A stretch of DNA of 64,000 bases from the NCBI GenBank assembly GCA_031308135.1, contig JAHLJT010000631.1:229362636-229426635 (forward strand), read 5' to 3'. Under the pieces are notes generated by a model that was given only the letters and a program-made list of their open reading frames with translations, had not been told where the DNA came from and made no database searches. Below are positions 42,972 through 55,254 of the stretch, piece by piece. How positions within the stretch are numbered: the first letter of the stretch is position 1; every line of letters begins with the position of its first letter. This stretch comes from Acheta domesticus. Taxonomy: Eukaryota; Arthropoda; Insecta; Orthoptera; Gryllidae. Made by a program: the position numbers and the translations under genes.

Positions 42972-45900
42972 GGGTTGGATAAAAAGTAATGAGAAATGTT
43001 TTCTTCTCTGAAATTACTTTATTTACAGACGTATTTACATTTACACACCTTCAATATAATCGCCTCCATTATTAATGACCTTTTGCCAAATGTTAGGAAG
43101 GCTTCGTACACCATCTGTGGGTCTATTTCTCTTGATGTCCCATATTGACCGCCCTAGAGCTTCTCTGGTGTTGAACCTCCGCGGGTTCTTCGAAGTGGTT
43201 CTTTCATTTTGCTGAAGAGATTATAATCATAGGGACTCATATCGGGTGAGTAAGGTAGTGGTAAGAGATCATAATCATCATCATACCATCAATCATCACC
43301 ATCATCAATCATCACCATCATAACATCAATACCATCAATGGTAAGAGATCAAGGTAAGGTAAGAGATCATAATCATAGGGACTCATATCGGGTGAGTAAG
43401 GTAGAGGTAAGAGATCATAATCATCATCATACCATCAATCATCACCACCATCAATCATCACCATCATAACATCAATACCATCAATGGTAAGAGATCAAGG
43501 TAAGGTAAGAGATCATAATCATAGGGACTCATATCGGGTGAGTAAGGTAGTGGTAAGAGATCATAATCATCATCATACCATCAATCATCACCATCATCAA
43601 TCATCACCATCATAACATCAATACCATCAATGGTAAGAGATCAAGGTAAGGTAAGAGATCATAATCATAGGGACTCATATCGGGTGAGTAAGGTAGTGGT
43701 AAGAGATCATAATCATTATCATACCATCAATCATCACCATCATCAATCATCACCATCATAACATCAATACCATCAATGGTAAGAGATCAAGGTAAGGTAA
43801 GAGATCATAATCATAGGGACTCATATCGGGTGAGTAAGGTAGAGGTAAGAGATCATAATCATCATCATACCATCAATCATCACCACCATCAATCATCACC
43901 ATCATAACATCAATACCATCAATGGTAAGAGATCAAGGTAAGGTAAGAGATCATAATCATAGGGACTCATATCGGGTGAGTAAGGTAGTGGTAAGAGATC
44001 ATAATCATTATCATACCATCAATCATCACCATCATCAATCATCACCATCATAACATCAATACCATCAATGGTAAGAGATCAAGGTAAGGTAAGAGATCAT
44101 AATCATAGGGACTCATATCGGGTGAGTAAGGTAGAGGTAAGAGATCATAATCATCATCATACCATCAATCATCACCACCATCAATCATCACCATCATAAC
44201 ATCAATACCATCAATGGTAAGAGATCAAGGTAAGGTAAGAGATCATAATCATAGGGACTCATATCGGGTGAGTAAGGTAGAGGTAAGATATCATAATCAT
44301 CATCATACCATCAATCATCACCACCATCAATCATCACCATCATAACATCAATACCATCAATGGTAAGAGATCAAGGTAAGGTAAGAGATCATAATCATAG
44401 GGACTCATATCGGGTGAGTAAGGTAGTGGTAAGAGATCATAATCATCATCATACCATCAATCATCACCACCATCAATCATCACCATCATAACATCAATAC
44501 CATCAATGGTAAGAGATCAAGGTAAGGTAAGAGATCATAATCATAGGGACTCATATCGGGTGAGTAAGGTAGTGGTAAGAGATCATAATCATTATCATAC
44601 CATCAATCATCACCATCATCAATCATCACCATCATAACATCAATACCATCAATGGTAAGAGATCAAGGTAAGGTAAGAGATCATAATCATAGGGACTCAT
44701 ATCGGGTGAGTAAGGTAGAGGTAAGATATCATAATCATCATCATACCATCAATCATCACCACCATCAATCATCACCATCATAACATCAATACCATCAATG
44801 GTAAGAGATCAAGGTAAGGTAAGAGATCATAATCATAGGGACTCATATCGGGTGAGTAAGGTAGTGGTAAGAGATCATAATCATCATCATACCATCAATC
44901 ATCACCATCATCAATCATCACCATCATAACATCAATACCATCAATGGTAAGAGATCAAGGTAAGGTAAGAGATCATAATCATAGGGACTCATATCGGGTG
45001 AGTAAGGTAGTGGTAAGAGATCATAATCATTATCATACCATCAATCATCACCATCATCAATCATCACCATCATAACATCAATACCATCAATGGTAAGAGA
45101 TCAAGGTAAGGTAAGAGATCATAATCATAGGGACTCATATCGGGTGAGTAAGGTAGAGGTAAGAGATCATAATCATCATCATACCATCAATCATCACCAC
45201 CATCAATCATCACCATCATAACATCAATACCATCAATGGTAAGAGATCAAGGTAAGGTAAGAGATCATAATCATAGGGACTCATATCGGGTGAGTAAGGT
45301 AGTGGTAAGAGATCATAATCATTATCATACCATCAATCATCACCATCATCAATCATCACCATCATAACATCAATACCATCAATGGTAAGAGATCAAGGTA
45401 AGGTAAGAGATCATAATCATAGGGACTCATATCGGGTGAGTAAGGTAGAGGTAAGATATCATAATCATCATCATACCATCAATCATCACCACCATCAATC
45501 ATCACCATCATAACATCAATACCATCAATGGTAAGAGATCAAGGTAAGGTAAGAGATCATAATCATAGGGACTCATATCGGGTGAGTAAGGTAGAGGTAA
45601 GATATCATAATCATCATCATACCATCAATCATCACCACCATCAATCATCACCATCATAACATCAATACCATCAATGGTAAGAGATCAAGGTAAGGTAAGA
45701 GATCATAATCATAGGGACTCATATCGGGTGAGTAAGGTAGAGGTAAGATATCATAATCATCATCATACCATCAATCATCACCACCATCAATCATCACCAT
45801 CATAACATCAATACCATCAATGGTAAGAGATCAAGGTAAGGTAAGAGATCATAATCATAGGGACTCATATCGGGTGAGTAAGGTAGTGGTAAGAGATCAT

Positions 45901-46746
45901 AATCATTATCATACCATCAATCATCACCATCATCAATCATCACCATCATAACATCAATACCATCAATGGTAAGAGATCAAGGTAAGGTAAGAGATCATAA
46001 TCATAGGGACTCATATCGGGTGAGTAAGGTAGAGGTAAGATATCATAATCATCATCATACCATCAATCATCACCACCATCAATCATCACCATCATAACAT
46101 CAATACCATCAATGGTAAGAGATCAAGGTAAGGTAAGAGATCATAATCATAGGGACTCATATCGGGTGAGTAAGGTAGTGGTAAGAGATCATAATCATTA
46201 TCATACCATCAATCATCACCATCATCAATCATCACCATCATAACATCAATACCATCAATGGTAAGAGATCAAGGTAAGGTAAGAGATCATAATCATAGGG
46301 ACTCATATCGGGTGAGTAAGTGAGTAAGGTGTTCCAGAATCTCTAATTGCCAGCGGCGCAAGAGTTCTCCACGGGAGGTCGTCCTGTACGGGGGTTATCC
46401 TTCACATCTCTGCCTAATCTTTAACCCATTGTGCGACTGTGGAGTATGGCGACGCTGCATCACCACGTGCTTCACGCAGGGCCTGAAAACGTTCTTGCTT
46501 ACTCCGACCTCGTGTCACTTCAATTTTGAGTCACGAACGTACCTCTATCTTTGTAAACATGACGTTAGGGCACTTTCACTATTGCTCTGAAGTTCAACAA
46601 TTTACACGTTGCAGTAGACTGACAGAGCACTGTTGCCGCTCGCAGCACATATTCGTCTAATAATCCTTCCTTTTGTCCCGGCAGATGACAGCACGCCATC
46701 TCACGGTGTTTAAGTTACAGCAATATTCTCGTTACTTTTTATCCAA
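42972..46746 (-). mobile_element. Mariner-family relic with greatly expanded minisatellite (copy B)
   Basis: The same mariner insertion as in copy A: left repeat GGGTTGGATAAAAAGTAATG at 42972 and right repeat ending at 46746. The transposase C-terminal motifs (PYSPDMSPYDYDLF, GGDYIEGM on the minus strand) lie at about 43060-43250. Almost all of the 3.8 kb is the 146-bp array. The insertion predates the large duplication. Confidence 0.9.
43241..46316 (+). repeat. 146-bp minisatellite inside mariner, 21 units (copy B)
   Basis: ATCGGGTGAG recurs every 146 bp from 43241 to 46307; 3066 bp is exactly 21 units, so no net indel is seen across the array. Units differ at a few sites: GTAGTGG or GTAGAGG, AAGAGATC or AAGATATC, ATCATCAT or ATTATCAT, CACCATCATC or CACCACCATC. 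These variants occur in linked combinations, giving about four unit types in a non-random order. Confidence 0.97.
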
Positions 46747-46968
46747 CATATGTATTTTTTCGGCGACAAATTCGCACGAAAAATATTAAAAAACTAAAAA
46801 AAACTTTTACTGTGTCACTGAACACAGGAACGGGCATGAATAACTTCTCATAACTTCCTCTCAAAACCCACGTTATTGTGGTGATTTTCAGATTATTTAG
46901 ATTACTCGGCCATAGTTAAAATATAAACTAAGACGTCTGGATTTGTTTTAGTCTAGAGAAAAGGTGGT

Positions 46969-49089
46969 GTTTTTCCATAGTCAAGTATTTGCTCATGTAC
47001 AGTACATACAATCTGGACTTTGCGGATCGGGAGAGTGCCATTTCTCATTCTGAAATAATCAAAACGATTTTGTCACCACTTATTAGTTTCCTTATTGCGT
47101 CGAATAAATTACTTTTCCCTGATCGTAACAAGTGTCAAACAAGATATTAATTATGACACGTATAAAATAAAATATAACAATGATACATTTCTATGGATAA
47201 ATTATTAATCTCAGAATGAAATTAAAAGTAATCCAATGGATTATATTTACCAACTTGGATACTGAATTGTTTAATTTTTAGTGAATAAGGCGAGTGTTGC
47301 TTATTTTCGTCCATAAAAGATCCGTTTTCACTTTTTACATAATTTTTTGTTCTTCTCTTTACAAAACTCTGAAAAACTGGATGTACGTTTCCTAATTTAG
47401 GATTATACTTTTTCAGTTTTTAAGATTAATGATCCCCAAAATACTTATTTTCTATTCTCTAGATGAGCGCATAGAGGCTGAAACTGTATTTATAAAAACA
47501 GAATATTCAAAAATCATGTCCTATTGAAGGTCCGCTAATGCGAAGGAAGATGAATATGACGTTCGACAAAGTAAAAGGAGATATCAGTGTTTGTTTTCAA
47601 TTATTTTGAAACTGTCATACAACGAACCAACTCCCTTTGGTTTTCAAGACCTGACTTTGATAAACGTATCAAATGTCACTTTGATTGCATTTAAAATATT
47701 CCCTGAAAATATAGTAGGCTACTATCTAGTAATGAAGAATTTAATCTTAAATAAAATAAATATATAAATGAAGATAAGACTAGAAGGATACGACTTCTTA
47801 AGATTTGATTCATTCAGTTTATTCTACGAGTACTTAGAATACTTGTTAACTCAAGTATTAGCTGTCTCGTTTCCGACGAAAATAATTAAGATAAAATGCT
47901 ATGTAAGAAATCAGAATACGAAATTTCATTAAATTTTAATACACCTTTTGAACCTCTTTCTTGTTTCTTTAATTAATGATCAAACTGACTTAACTCCTTT
48001 GCAACTTGAAATCAAAGCTCATCTAAGAACCGGAAATAATTTCTTGAAAATGACATACTACATACCTTATTGGTAAAAATTCTTCAAATTCTACTGATTG
48101 CATGTTTGGTGAAACCTTCGTGTTCATTCTTCTCGGCAAAATGCGCACAAGTGCGCTTCAAAGAGGGTTGTAAATCCCCGAGCATTTATCAATGAATTTT
48201 TGAAATAACGTTTTCGTAGAAATAAATTTTTCTCGGGTAGTTAGAGTTCTGTGTCAACAGATTTAAGAAAATAACGGGAAATTGAAAAAAAATATCAAAG
48301 CTATTCTACCAGCCAAGAAGAATGAAAATGACGTGTGCAAATTCGAGGAAACGGACAGGTTCGTTCTTGAGCTGCCTGCGCTGCACTGAGTGAGTTGGCA
48401 CTTTGATGAAAGGTATAAATTATTCGCTTTCAAATCGTTCTGTATACTTTTCATAAATTCAGTTGTGCAACACTATAAGTGTGATGAAACAACACAATCG
48501 AACATGTCACTGCGCCTTTGACACTGATGCCATTATTTCACGGGTTTAACAAGAAAACAAGTCGCATCTAGCGAGCATGTAGTAGTTGTGTTGCATCACA
48601 ATTTTCATCCGAGTGCAAGAGTGGCATCACAGTTTCCATTTCAACCAGTCATAAAATCTGACGAAGTGGATCATAGTGTATTGTTTACTTTCATTTTACA
48701 ATCGCAGACGTGCTGTCTCTAGCCTGAAGGGTTTCAGAGTCACCAAAATTTGTGCATTTCGAGAAATAGTATGACTTATTCGTATAATCGGTACACGGAT
48801 CGGCTGGACGTGACGAATCGTTTATGTCAAAATGGTCGGAAACATGCGGGCAAATATTCATTCTCAACCGCTGTAGAAGTTACTAAACCGTTAGTTACCA
48901 CAAATAATACTCAAGATAGCTACATTTTAAGGACAAGAGCAGCGAATATTTTATTAGAATATATTCTTCGTGAACTGGACAGCAATGAAGGGATGCGATA
49001 TCAATGTTGATGTTTAGAAACTTCGATATTTGTATCAAAAGTTATGCAGTATGTATTCTATCGTTTCGTATTATTCAATATAATATCAT
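46969..49089. other. Unassigned AT-rich stretch after copy B
   Basis: No repeat family seen. An 86-codon ATG frame at 48750-49010 (contains TDRLDVTNRLCQNG and ANILLEYILRELDSNEG) has a balanced composition and could be a small gene or exon, but no support beyond being open. Confidence 0.3.
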
Positions 49090-50447
49090 CTAGTGGTGCT
49101 ACAGAATGGCACAGATTTTCCCGTATTAGTTTTCTATTTACTTTGGTCTCGGTTAGCTATTCGGACTTCCCATATAATCTTGACAGCTACCAACTATCGT
49201 CGCCAAAATTACTTTTTTTTAAAAACATTTTCTTAATTTTCCGGTTTCTTAATAGAAGATGGAAATATTACTTTAATAATGTTAAAGAACAGTAAAAACT
49301 GCGTCCTAAATGGCAATTTTCTTTAAAAAATTTGGAGTCCGTTTTTAACAGAATGGCATTTAAGTGCTACTGCAAATACGAAATTTGAAGCTCTTTTTCT
49401 AAGTAATCTTTTGTGTTTTCGAAAAACATTATTTTAAGTCATCGAAAACACTGTAACTCACAAATACAATAGTGTTTAACGGCATGTGATGAGGATCTTA
49501 AAAAAATTACATTTATTCAATTTTTGAAAAAACAGAAACATACCCAAAATGAACTTTACGTCATATTAAAGAGTGCAAATTGTACTATCCGTTCGAAAAC
49601 TTTGAAGAAAAAATTTGGATCCGTTTTTCAGAGAATGGTGTTTGAGCGTTTCTGAAAATGCAGAATTTTTACTTACTTTTCACAGAAAACGGTTCAGTTT
49701 TCGAGAAACGTTGTTTGTCATTATTTAAATCACATGTACTCAGAAAGACAATAATATGAACAAATCGCCGCTAATGTAAATGTTAATGACGTGAGTTACA
49801 ACTAAATAAATCATTTTTGTAATTTTTGAAAAAATAAAAGAATAGAACAACATGACGAAAAATTTCTATCTTCAATTTTGTAGTTGGAGGAAAATCCCGA
49901 AAAAAATTCAAACTTTTACTAATTTTCGAAAATTCAGAGTTAACCGTGAAGATCGGCACCTAAGTCACTTTAATCAGTGTATTTTACTCAATTCTTACAA
50001 GCTCTACTCTATTCTTACAACACGTTTATAGAAACATTTGGAGCCTTTTTTGAGAAAATTTTGAAAATGTTCGGGGGGAGCTTCATGTAAAGTACCCCCA
50101 ATTTTGAAGAAAGTTTTTCAAAATCTCAAAGCTTCGACTAGAGCCAGATGGACAGGGTTTTCTTCAATTTGGAAAAAAATCCTACGAGTGGTTTAGGCGC
50201 TAGTGGTGTTCATAGACGGACGGACGGAGTTTTTCTTTCAATTGGATTTTCGGTATCAAGGACCCATAAAACAGGGATTTTGGCTGCACCACGTGTTAAA
50301 GGATTGTTTTTCTTAATTTAGCAACTGGTTTTATCTACTTTTTCGTTATCAGGGGCGGGCAATGAATTTTTTTCTGTCGAAAATTCCCAGTTTTTCCGCA
50401 CATCATTACATCACTTTCCGTATATACGAATGTATACGGGAAAGTAA
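49090..50447 (+). mobile_element. Family R repeat, full-length forward copy (R-g)
   Basis: Left end CTAGTGGTGCTACAGAATGG with TTTTCCCGTATTAG; right end with hairpin TTTCCGTATATACGAATG to GTATACGGGAAAGTAA at 50447. Internal landmark TTTAGGCGCTAGTGGTGTTC near 50190. About 1.36 kb, no coding frame longer than 83 codons. Confidence 0.85.
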
Positions 50448-50694
50448 AAATTTAGTTAATTTTTATTATTTTTGCCTCTGTTTTGCCAGTTAAATCTTAA
50501 TGATCAAAAATACATTTACCTACTCTCAAATTAAATTTCCCTCTTCTCTCGTGCTTACAAAATTATTAGAGGATAATAAATCAGTTTTTAAAAACATCCA
50601 ATTTCAAAACTATGAGACATTTTAGGGCGATACATTATTAAACATCGATGTTCTAATTTTGAACATTGGTTTTTGAGGGGGCATCTCGAGGCTC
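50448..50694. other. Unassigned short stretch
   Basis: AT-rich; nothing recognised. Confidence 0.3.
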
Positions 50695-51640
50695 AGGCGA
50701 GAAGTCGAGAAAGAGAGATAGAGGTGGAGAGAGAGAGAGGTGGAGAGAGAGAGAGGTGGAGAGAGAGAGGTCGAGAGAGAGAGGTCGAGAGAGAGAAAGG
50801 TGTGCAGAGAGAGAGGTCGAGAGAGAGAGAGGTCGAGAGAGAGAGAGGGGTCGAGAGAGAGAGGTCGAGAGAGAGAGGTCGAGAGAGAGAGGTCGAGAGA
50901 GAGAGGTCGAGAGAGAGAGGTCGAGAGAGAGAGGTCGAGAGAGAGAGGTCGAGAGAGAGAGGTCGAGAGAGAGAGGTCGAGAGAGAGAGGTCGAGAGAGA
51001 GAGGTCGAGAGAGAGAGGTCGAGAGAGAGAGAGGTCGAGAGAGAGAGAGGTCGAGAGAGAGAGGTCGAGAGAGACAGAGGTCGTGAGAGAGAGAGGTCGT
51101 GAGAGAGAGAGGTCGTGAGAGAGAGAGGTCGAGAGAGAGAGGTCGAGAGAGAGAGAGAGGTCGAGAGAGTGAGAGGTGGAGAGAGAGAGGTCGAGAGAGA
51201 GAGGTCGAGAGAGAGAGGTCGAGAGAGAGAGGTCGAGAGAGAGAGGTCGAGAGAGAGAGGTCGAGAGAGAGAGGTCGAGAGAGAGAGGTCGAGAGAGAGA
51301 GGTCGAGAGAGAGAGGTCGAGAGAGAGAGGTCGAGAGAGAGAGGTCGAGAGAGAGAGGTCGAGAGAGAGAGGTCGAGAGAGAGAGGTCGAGAGAGAGAGG
51401 TCGAGAGAGAGAGGTCGAGAGAGAGAGGTCGAGGAGAGAGAGGTCGAGAGAGAGAGGTCGAGAGATGAGAGGTCGAGAGAGAGAGGGTCGAGAGAGAGAG
51501 TGGACGAGAGAGAGAGTGGACGAAAGAGAGAGTGGCCAAGAGAGAGAGGTCGAGAGAGAGTGGTCGAGATAGAGAGAGACAGTCGAAAGAAACAGGGCGA
51601 GAGAAAGAGAGAGAGAGAGGAGAGAGGTCGAAAGAAAGAC
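50695..51640 (+). repeat. 12-bp GA-rich minisatellite (GAGAGAGAGGTC)n
   Basis: About 945 bp of near-perfect 12-bp repeats, most regular at 50850-51020 and 51190-51430, with less regular 10-, 14- and 16-bp variants at the edges. Because 12 is a multiple of three and the unit has no stop in any frame, long false frames occur on both strands ([13 protein letters not shown] and [14 protein letters not shown]). A short CA run follows at 51651-51665. Confidence 0.97.
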
Positions 51641-51699
51641 TCCCTCCATACATACACACACACACGTCTCGGCGGCTGGGAGGAAGAGTGGGCGAGTTG

Positions 51700-51910
51700 C
51701 CGGAGGGGACGCCTTAGTCACATCTTCCTCGGTTACACTTACACAGCAGATTGTGGGCGCGCGCACGCCACGCCGCCGAGGGATTCCCGCGCGCGGCACG
51801 CGTCACGCGCCTCGCGTCTCCCCGCGATAGCCGGCCTCACGCCGCGCCGCCGACAGACACCAGCGCAACCTATCCTCGAGAGAAGAGGCGGCCGATTGAA
51901 AACAATTGCA
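51700..51910. promoter_or_regulatory. CpG-rich block, possible promoter
   Basis: GCGCGCGCACGCCACGCC, CGCGCGCGGCACGCGTCACG and CGCCGCGCCGCC give a dense CpG cluster in an AT-rich region. This is compatible with a promoter or first exon, but no initiator, coding exon or donor was identified. It directly follows the GA-rich array, which can act as a GAGA-type element in insects. Confidence 0.3.
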
Positions 51911-53599
51911 TAGCTTCCAGTACTCTGCCCAGGGACGTCATTGAAAAGAAAACGCATGGCGACACGCCCATGTCAAAACGGAGACGAACACGCTGCATCA
52001 TTAGAATGCTGATATTCAAGTTTTATTCCAAGGAAGAGGAAAATGGTATACTAATGACGTGCGCTGTGTTTGAGAATATATTCTTCTTGGTTTCCTGCAT
52101 GTAGTCTCAAAAGTCAATGTAGCGGAATCGAAACTTTGCGTACGAAGATGTGAATAGGGGTTGCAAAATATCATCTGTTGAGGGGATTCGCAGACTTCCT
52201 TCCCCACCGTGGCCATGCTGTGTCTCGGATCGTAAGTCATCATTGATGATCGATGACATATACAAAGATACAGATAAGAGTGCAAGTTTTTAAGAAAATA
52301 TTGGCATTTTGTATGATGTTAATGGTTCACGAAACGCATTCGTTCAATAGATGATATTTAAATTAGAAAATGAGCCAAAATGGTGTACATTTTACTTTCG
52401 GTGCGCTCTTATTCTAGCAATCTTCTAATTTAACAATTCAATTCAACTTTATCTGGCGGAGACAAAATCTTGGGGGGGGTAGTATTGATATTCTTGGAAG
52501 CCATATTTTTACATTGTGACAAAAACTAACAATCTGTCTTCTCGTAACGCGTCATCAGCAATTGCTGAATCCATTCACCTGTTACGTGATTTATAAATAG
52601 CCCTTGGATTCTATTTCAGCTTTTTAAGAAGATTTGTAAGAACGTTTCAGACTGTGCAAGTTGGGGTTTGTGTACATGAGTCAATGGCAACAACGCTCAG
52701 AAAAAAACAACATCTAGGGGCCAGTTGCAATAGATCCACGAGAGCCCCTTATTTCTAATAAAATACTCTTCTCCCAACGCATAAAGAGATTCTCAAAGGT
52801 ACAGAAATAACTTATAGTGGTTAATTTGATTTGCAAGTAAATATATGTTCATGCGTTTTGTATGATAAAAATCGGGGCCATGTTCTCAGATTGAATCCCA
52901 TCACCACGTCACTTGTTCCCTTTATGAAAAATATATTAAAAAAGCTGAAAAAAAATTGAACAGAAAAATTGAACTCTTATTAAACATTTCTTCTGGTAAC
53001 AATCAAAGCAATGATTATGTTCTACATGTAATGCGTATCACAAGCAAACATCGGTTGTTACCTGAATACATTTTGAAAGGAGATAGTTGTTTCATGGGAA
53101 GTATATTTTTAATGATTAAACATTAGAGTACTATCAGTACAAGATCCAAGCTCGCGTGCCGCATTGCAATTTGCAGAAGTACGCTAATTCACAAAAAGCC
53201 TTTACGTCTATTTGCCCGTTAGCAGTTTATGAATCATCCGCACTCTTTCCTCCATGCATATTTTCACGAGAGGAATCCTGCCATGACGATTTTTGCTCGC
53301 TGAATACATTTGCCTGAAATATTTTTACACAACGAATGTTTTCTTTGACGCATTGCAATAATGTCCTGATTTTTTGATAAAAGTAAATATTCTAATTGAT
53401 TCGCGAGTCAAATATTGCTCACACTTCATTTTTATTAAACAAACTAATCTGTATAAATTTTATACTTTGTTATTAAATTATCTTGTAATAGATAGGAATT
53501 AATGAGTTTACATTCCAATTAATACTATGAATTTCTAAGCAATTACTATAAACTTTGTGGGGGCAATGTAATATACTTGGTGAATTTAACTTACTATTG
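51911..53599. other. Unassigned AT-rich stretch
   Basis: No gene or repeat recognised. A run of G occurs near 52469-52478. Confidence 0.3.
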
Positions 53600-55254
53600 T
53601 TACTTTCCCGTATACGTACGTATACACGGAGTGATGTACGTAGTATAGGGAAAGTTATGTAATGCTGCGCGAAAAAATGGCCAATTTTCGGCGGAAAAAA
53701 ATTAATTGCCGGGCCGTGAAAACGAATAAGTGGATAACACCAGTTGCTAAATTAAGAAAAAAAATCCCCTAACACGTGGTGTTGCCAGAAAGCCTGTTTT
53801 CTAGGTCCTTGATACCGAAAACCCAATTGAAAGGAAAACGTCCGTCCGTCCGTCCGTCCGTCCGTCCGTCCGTCCGTCCGTCCGTCCGTCCGTCCGTCCG
53901 TCCGTCCGTCCGTCTCTGAACACTGCTAGCGCCTAAACCATACGTACGATTTCTTCCAAAATGGATATTCCCCGGGCGATCTGATTCTAGTCAAAGCTTT
54001 GAGTTTTTGAAAAAGATTCTTCAAAATTTGGGGGTACTTTATATGAAGCCCCCCGGGGATTTTCAACATTTTCTCAAAAACGGCTGCAAATTTTTTCTTT
54101 AAATTTCTTGTATGAATAGAGTAAAATACACTTATTAACATGACATATGTCCAATTTTCACGTACAGCTCTGAATTTTCGAAATCTGTGAAAGTTTGAAA
54201 ATTTTTCGGCTTCTTTCTCCAACTACAAAATTGAAGATAGAGATTTTTTCTTCAAATAAAATTTGTTCTGCATATTGAGTTCTTTAATAAAGGTCATGTA
54301 AATGTTTTTCACAATTTTGGTAGTTTTCGTGCAATATTGCGTGCAATATGTGCGATTTTAAAAAATTACAAAAACAAGATTTTCTCAAAAACGGCTCCAA
54401 ATTTTTTCTTTAAACTTTTGGTAGGGATAGTGGTAAATGTGCTCTATCAATGACAAAAAAGCCATATTGGTCTATCGGTTGGTTTTTTCAAAAATTACAA
54501 AAATGTAAATTTTTGTACTTGTCTCTCACGTCGTTAATATTTACATTATCCGCGATTTTTTCACATTATTATATTTACGAGTATATATGCTTTAAATAAT
54601 GTCAAGTAAAGTTTCTCGAAAACACAACCGTTTTCTGTGAAAAGTAGCTCAAATTTCGGCATTTTCAGAAATGCTCAAACGCCATTTTCTCGTATATGGC
54701 TGCAAATGTTTTCTTGAAACTTTTGTAACGGATAGTGATAATTACACTCTTTAATATGACGTAAAGTTTATTTTGAGTTTTTTTTTGTTTTTTTCAAAAA
54801 TTACATAATTGTAATTGTTTTGAAAGATCTCTGACATGTTTAATATGCACATTACCAGCAATTTGTAAACATTATTATATTTGTGAGTGAAAGTGCTTCA
54901 AATAACTTCAAATAAAGTATTTTGAAAACTCTCATTTTCTGTGAAAATGAGCTTCTAATTTCGCATTTTTAGTAGCACTAAAACGCCATTTTCTCTTGAA
55001 CGGCACATCTTTTTTAAAAGAAAATTGCCATTTATGACTAGGGTTTATTGTTCTTTAATATTCTAAAATTAATATTTTCGTTCTACCAATAGGAAACCGA
55101 AAAATTAAGAAAATGACAAAAAAAATGTACTTTTGGCGGTGATAGATGGTAGCTGGCAAGAAAGAGTATGTGGCAATTGCGAATAGCTAGCGAAGACCCA
55201 AGAAAATAGAAAACTAATACGGGAAAGTCTGTGCCATTCTGTAGCACCACTAGT
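53600..55254 (-). mobile_element. Family R repeat, longest copy (R-h)
   Basis: About 1.65 kb, reverse orientation. Starts TTACTTTCCCGTATACG and ends ATACGGGAAAGTCTGTGCC then AGCACCACTAGT. ACTTTCCCGTAT and ATACGGGAAAGT are perfect 12-bp inverted repeats, one at the end and one about 27 bp inside. GTGC and GCAC can pair as a small hairpin just before CACTAG. A (CCGT) microsatellite lies at 53842-53912. No coding frame of note. Confidence 0.87.
53842..53912 (+). repeat. Tetranucleotide (CCGT)n microsatellite within family R
   Basis: About 17-18 pure copies of CCGT. Other R copies have only short GACGGACGGAC or GACGGATAGACAGAC here, so the run grew from an internal seed. Confidence 0.95.

Larger units (their letters stand above)
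31206..46968 (+). repeat. Large direct duplication, copy B
   Basis: Collinear with 3245-22998 minus the BEL/Pao element. It is open at the right because copy A ends in the gap. Differences from A are substitutions, many one-base indels, a longer mariner minisatellite, a 26-bp loss near 35746, and about 1.24 kb at 32549-33790 absent from A. Confidence 0.93.

Noticed and set aside
43241..46316. CRISPR-like regular array
   Set aside because: Whole 146-bp units are repeated with only a few variant sites. There are no unique spacers between short repeats, and the setting is a eukaryotic mariner relic.
48750..49010. Small gene encoding an 86-residue peptide
   Set aside because: Open and plausible in composition, but no signal peptide, splice site, family or second copy supports it. 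Left as a note in the spacer entry.
50622..51913. Long open frames (up to 368 codons) on both strands over the GA-rich array
   Set aside because: They are translations of a 12-bp repeat without stops; the amino-acid content is purely periodic on every frame.
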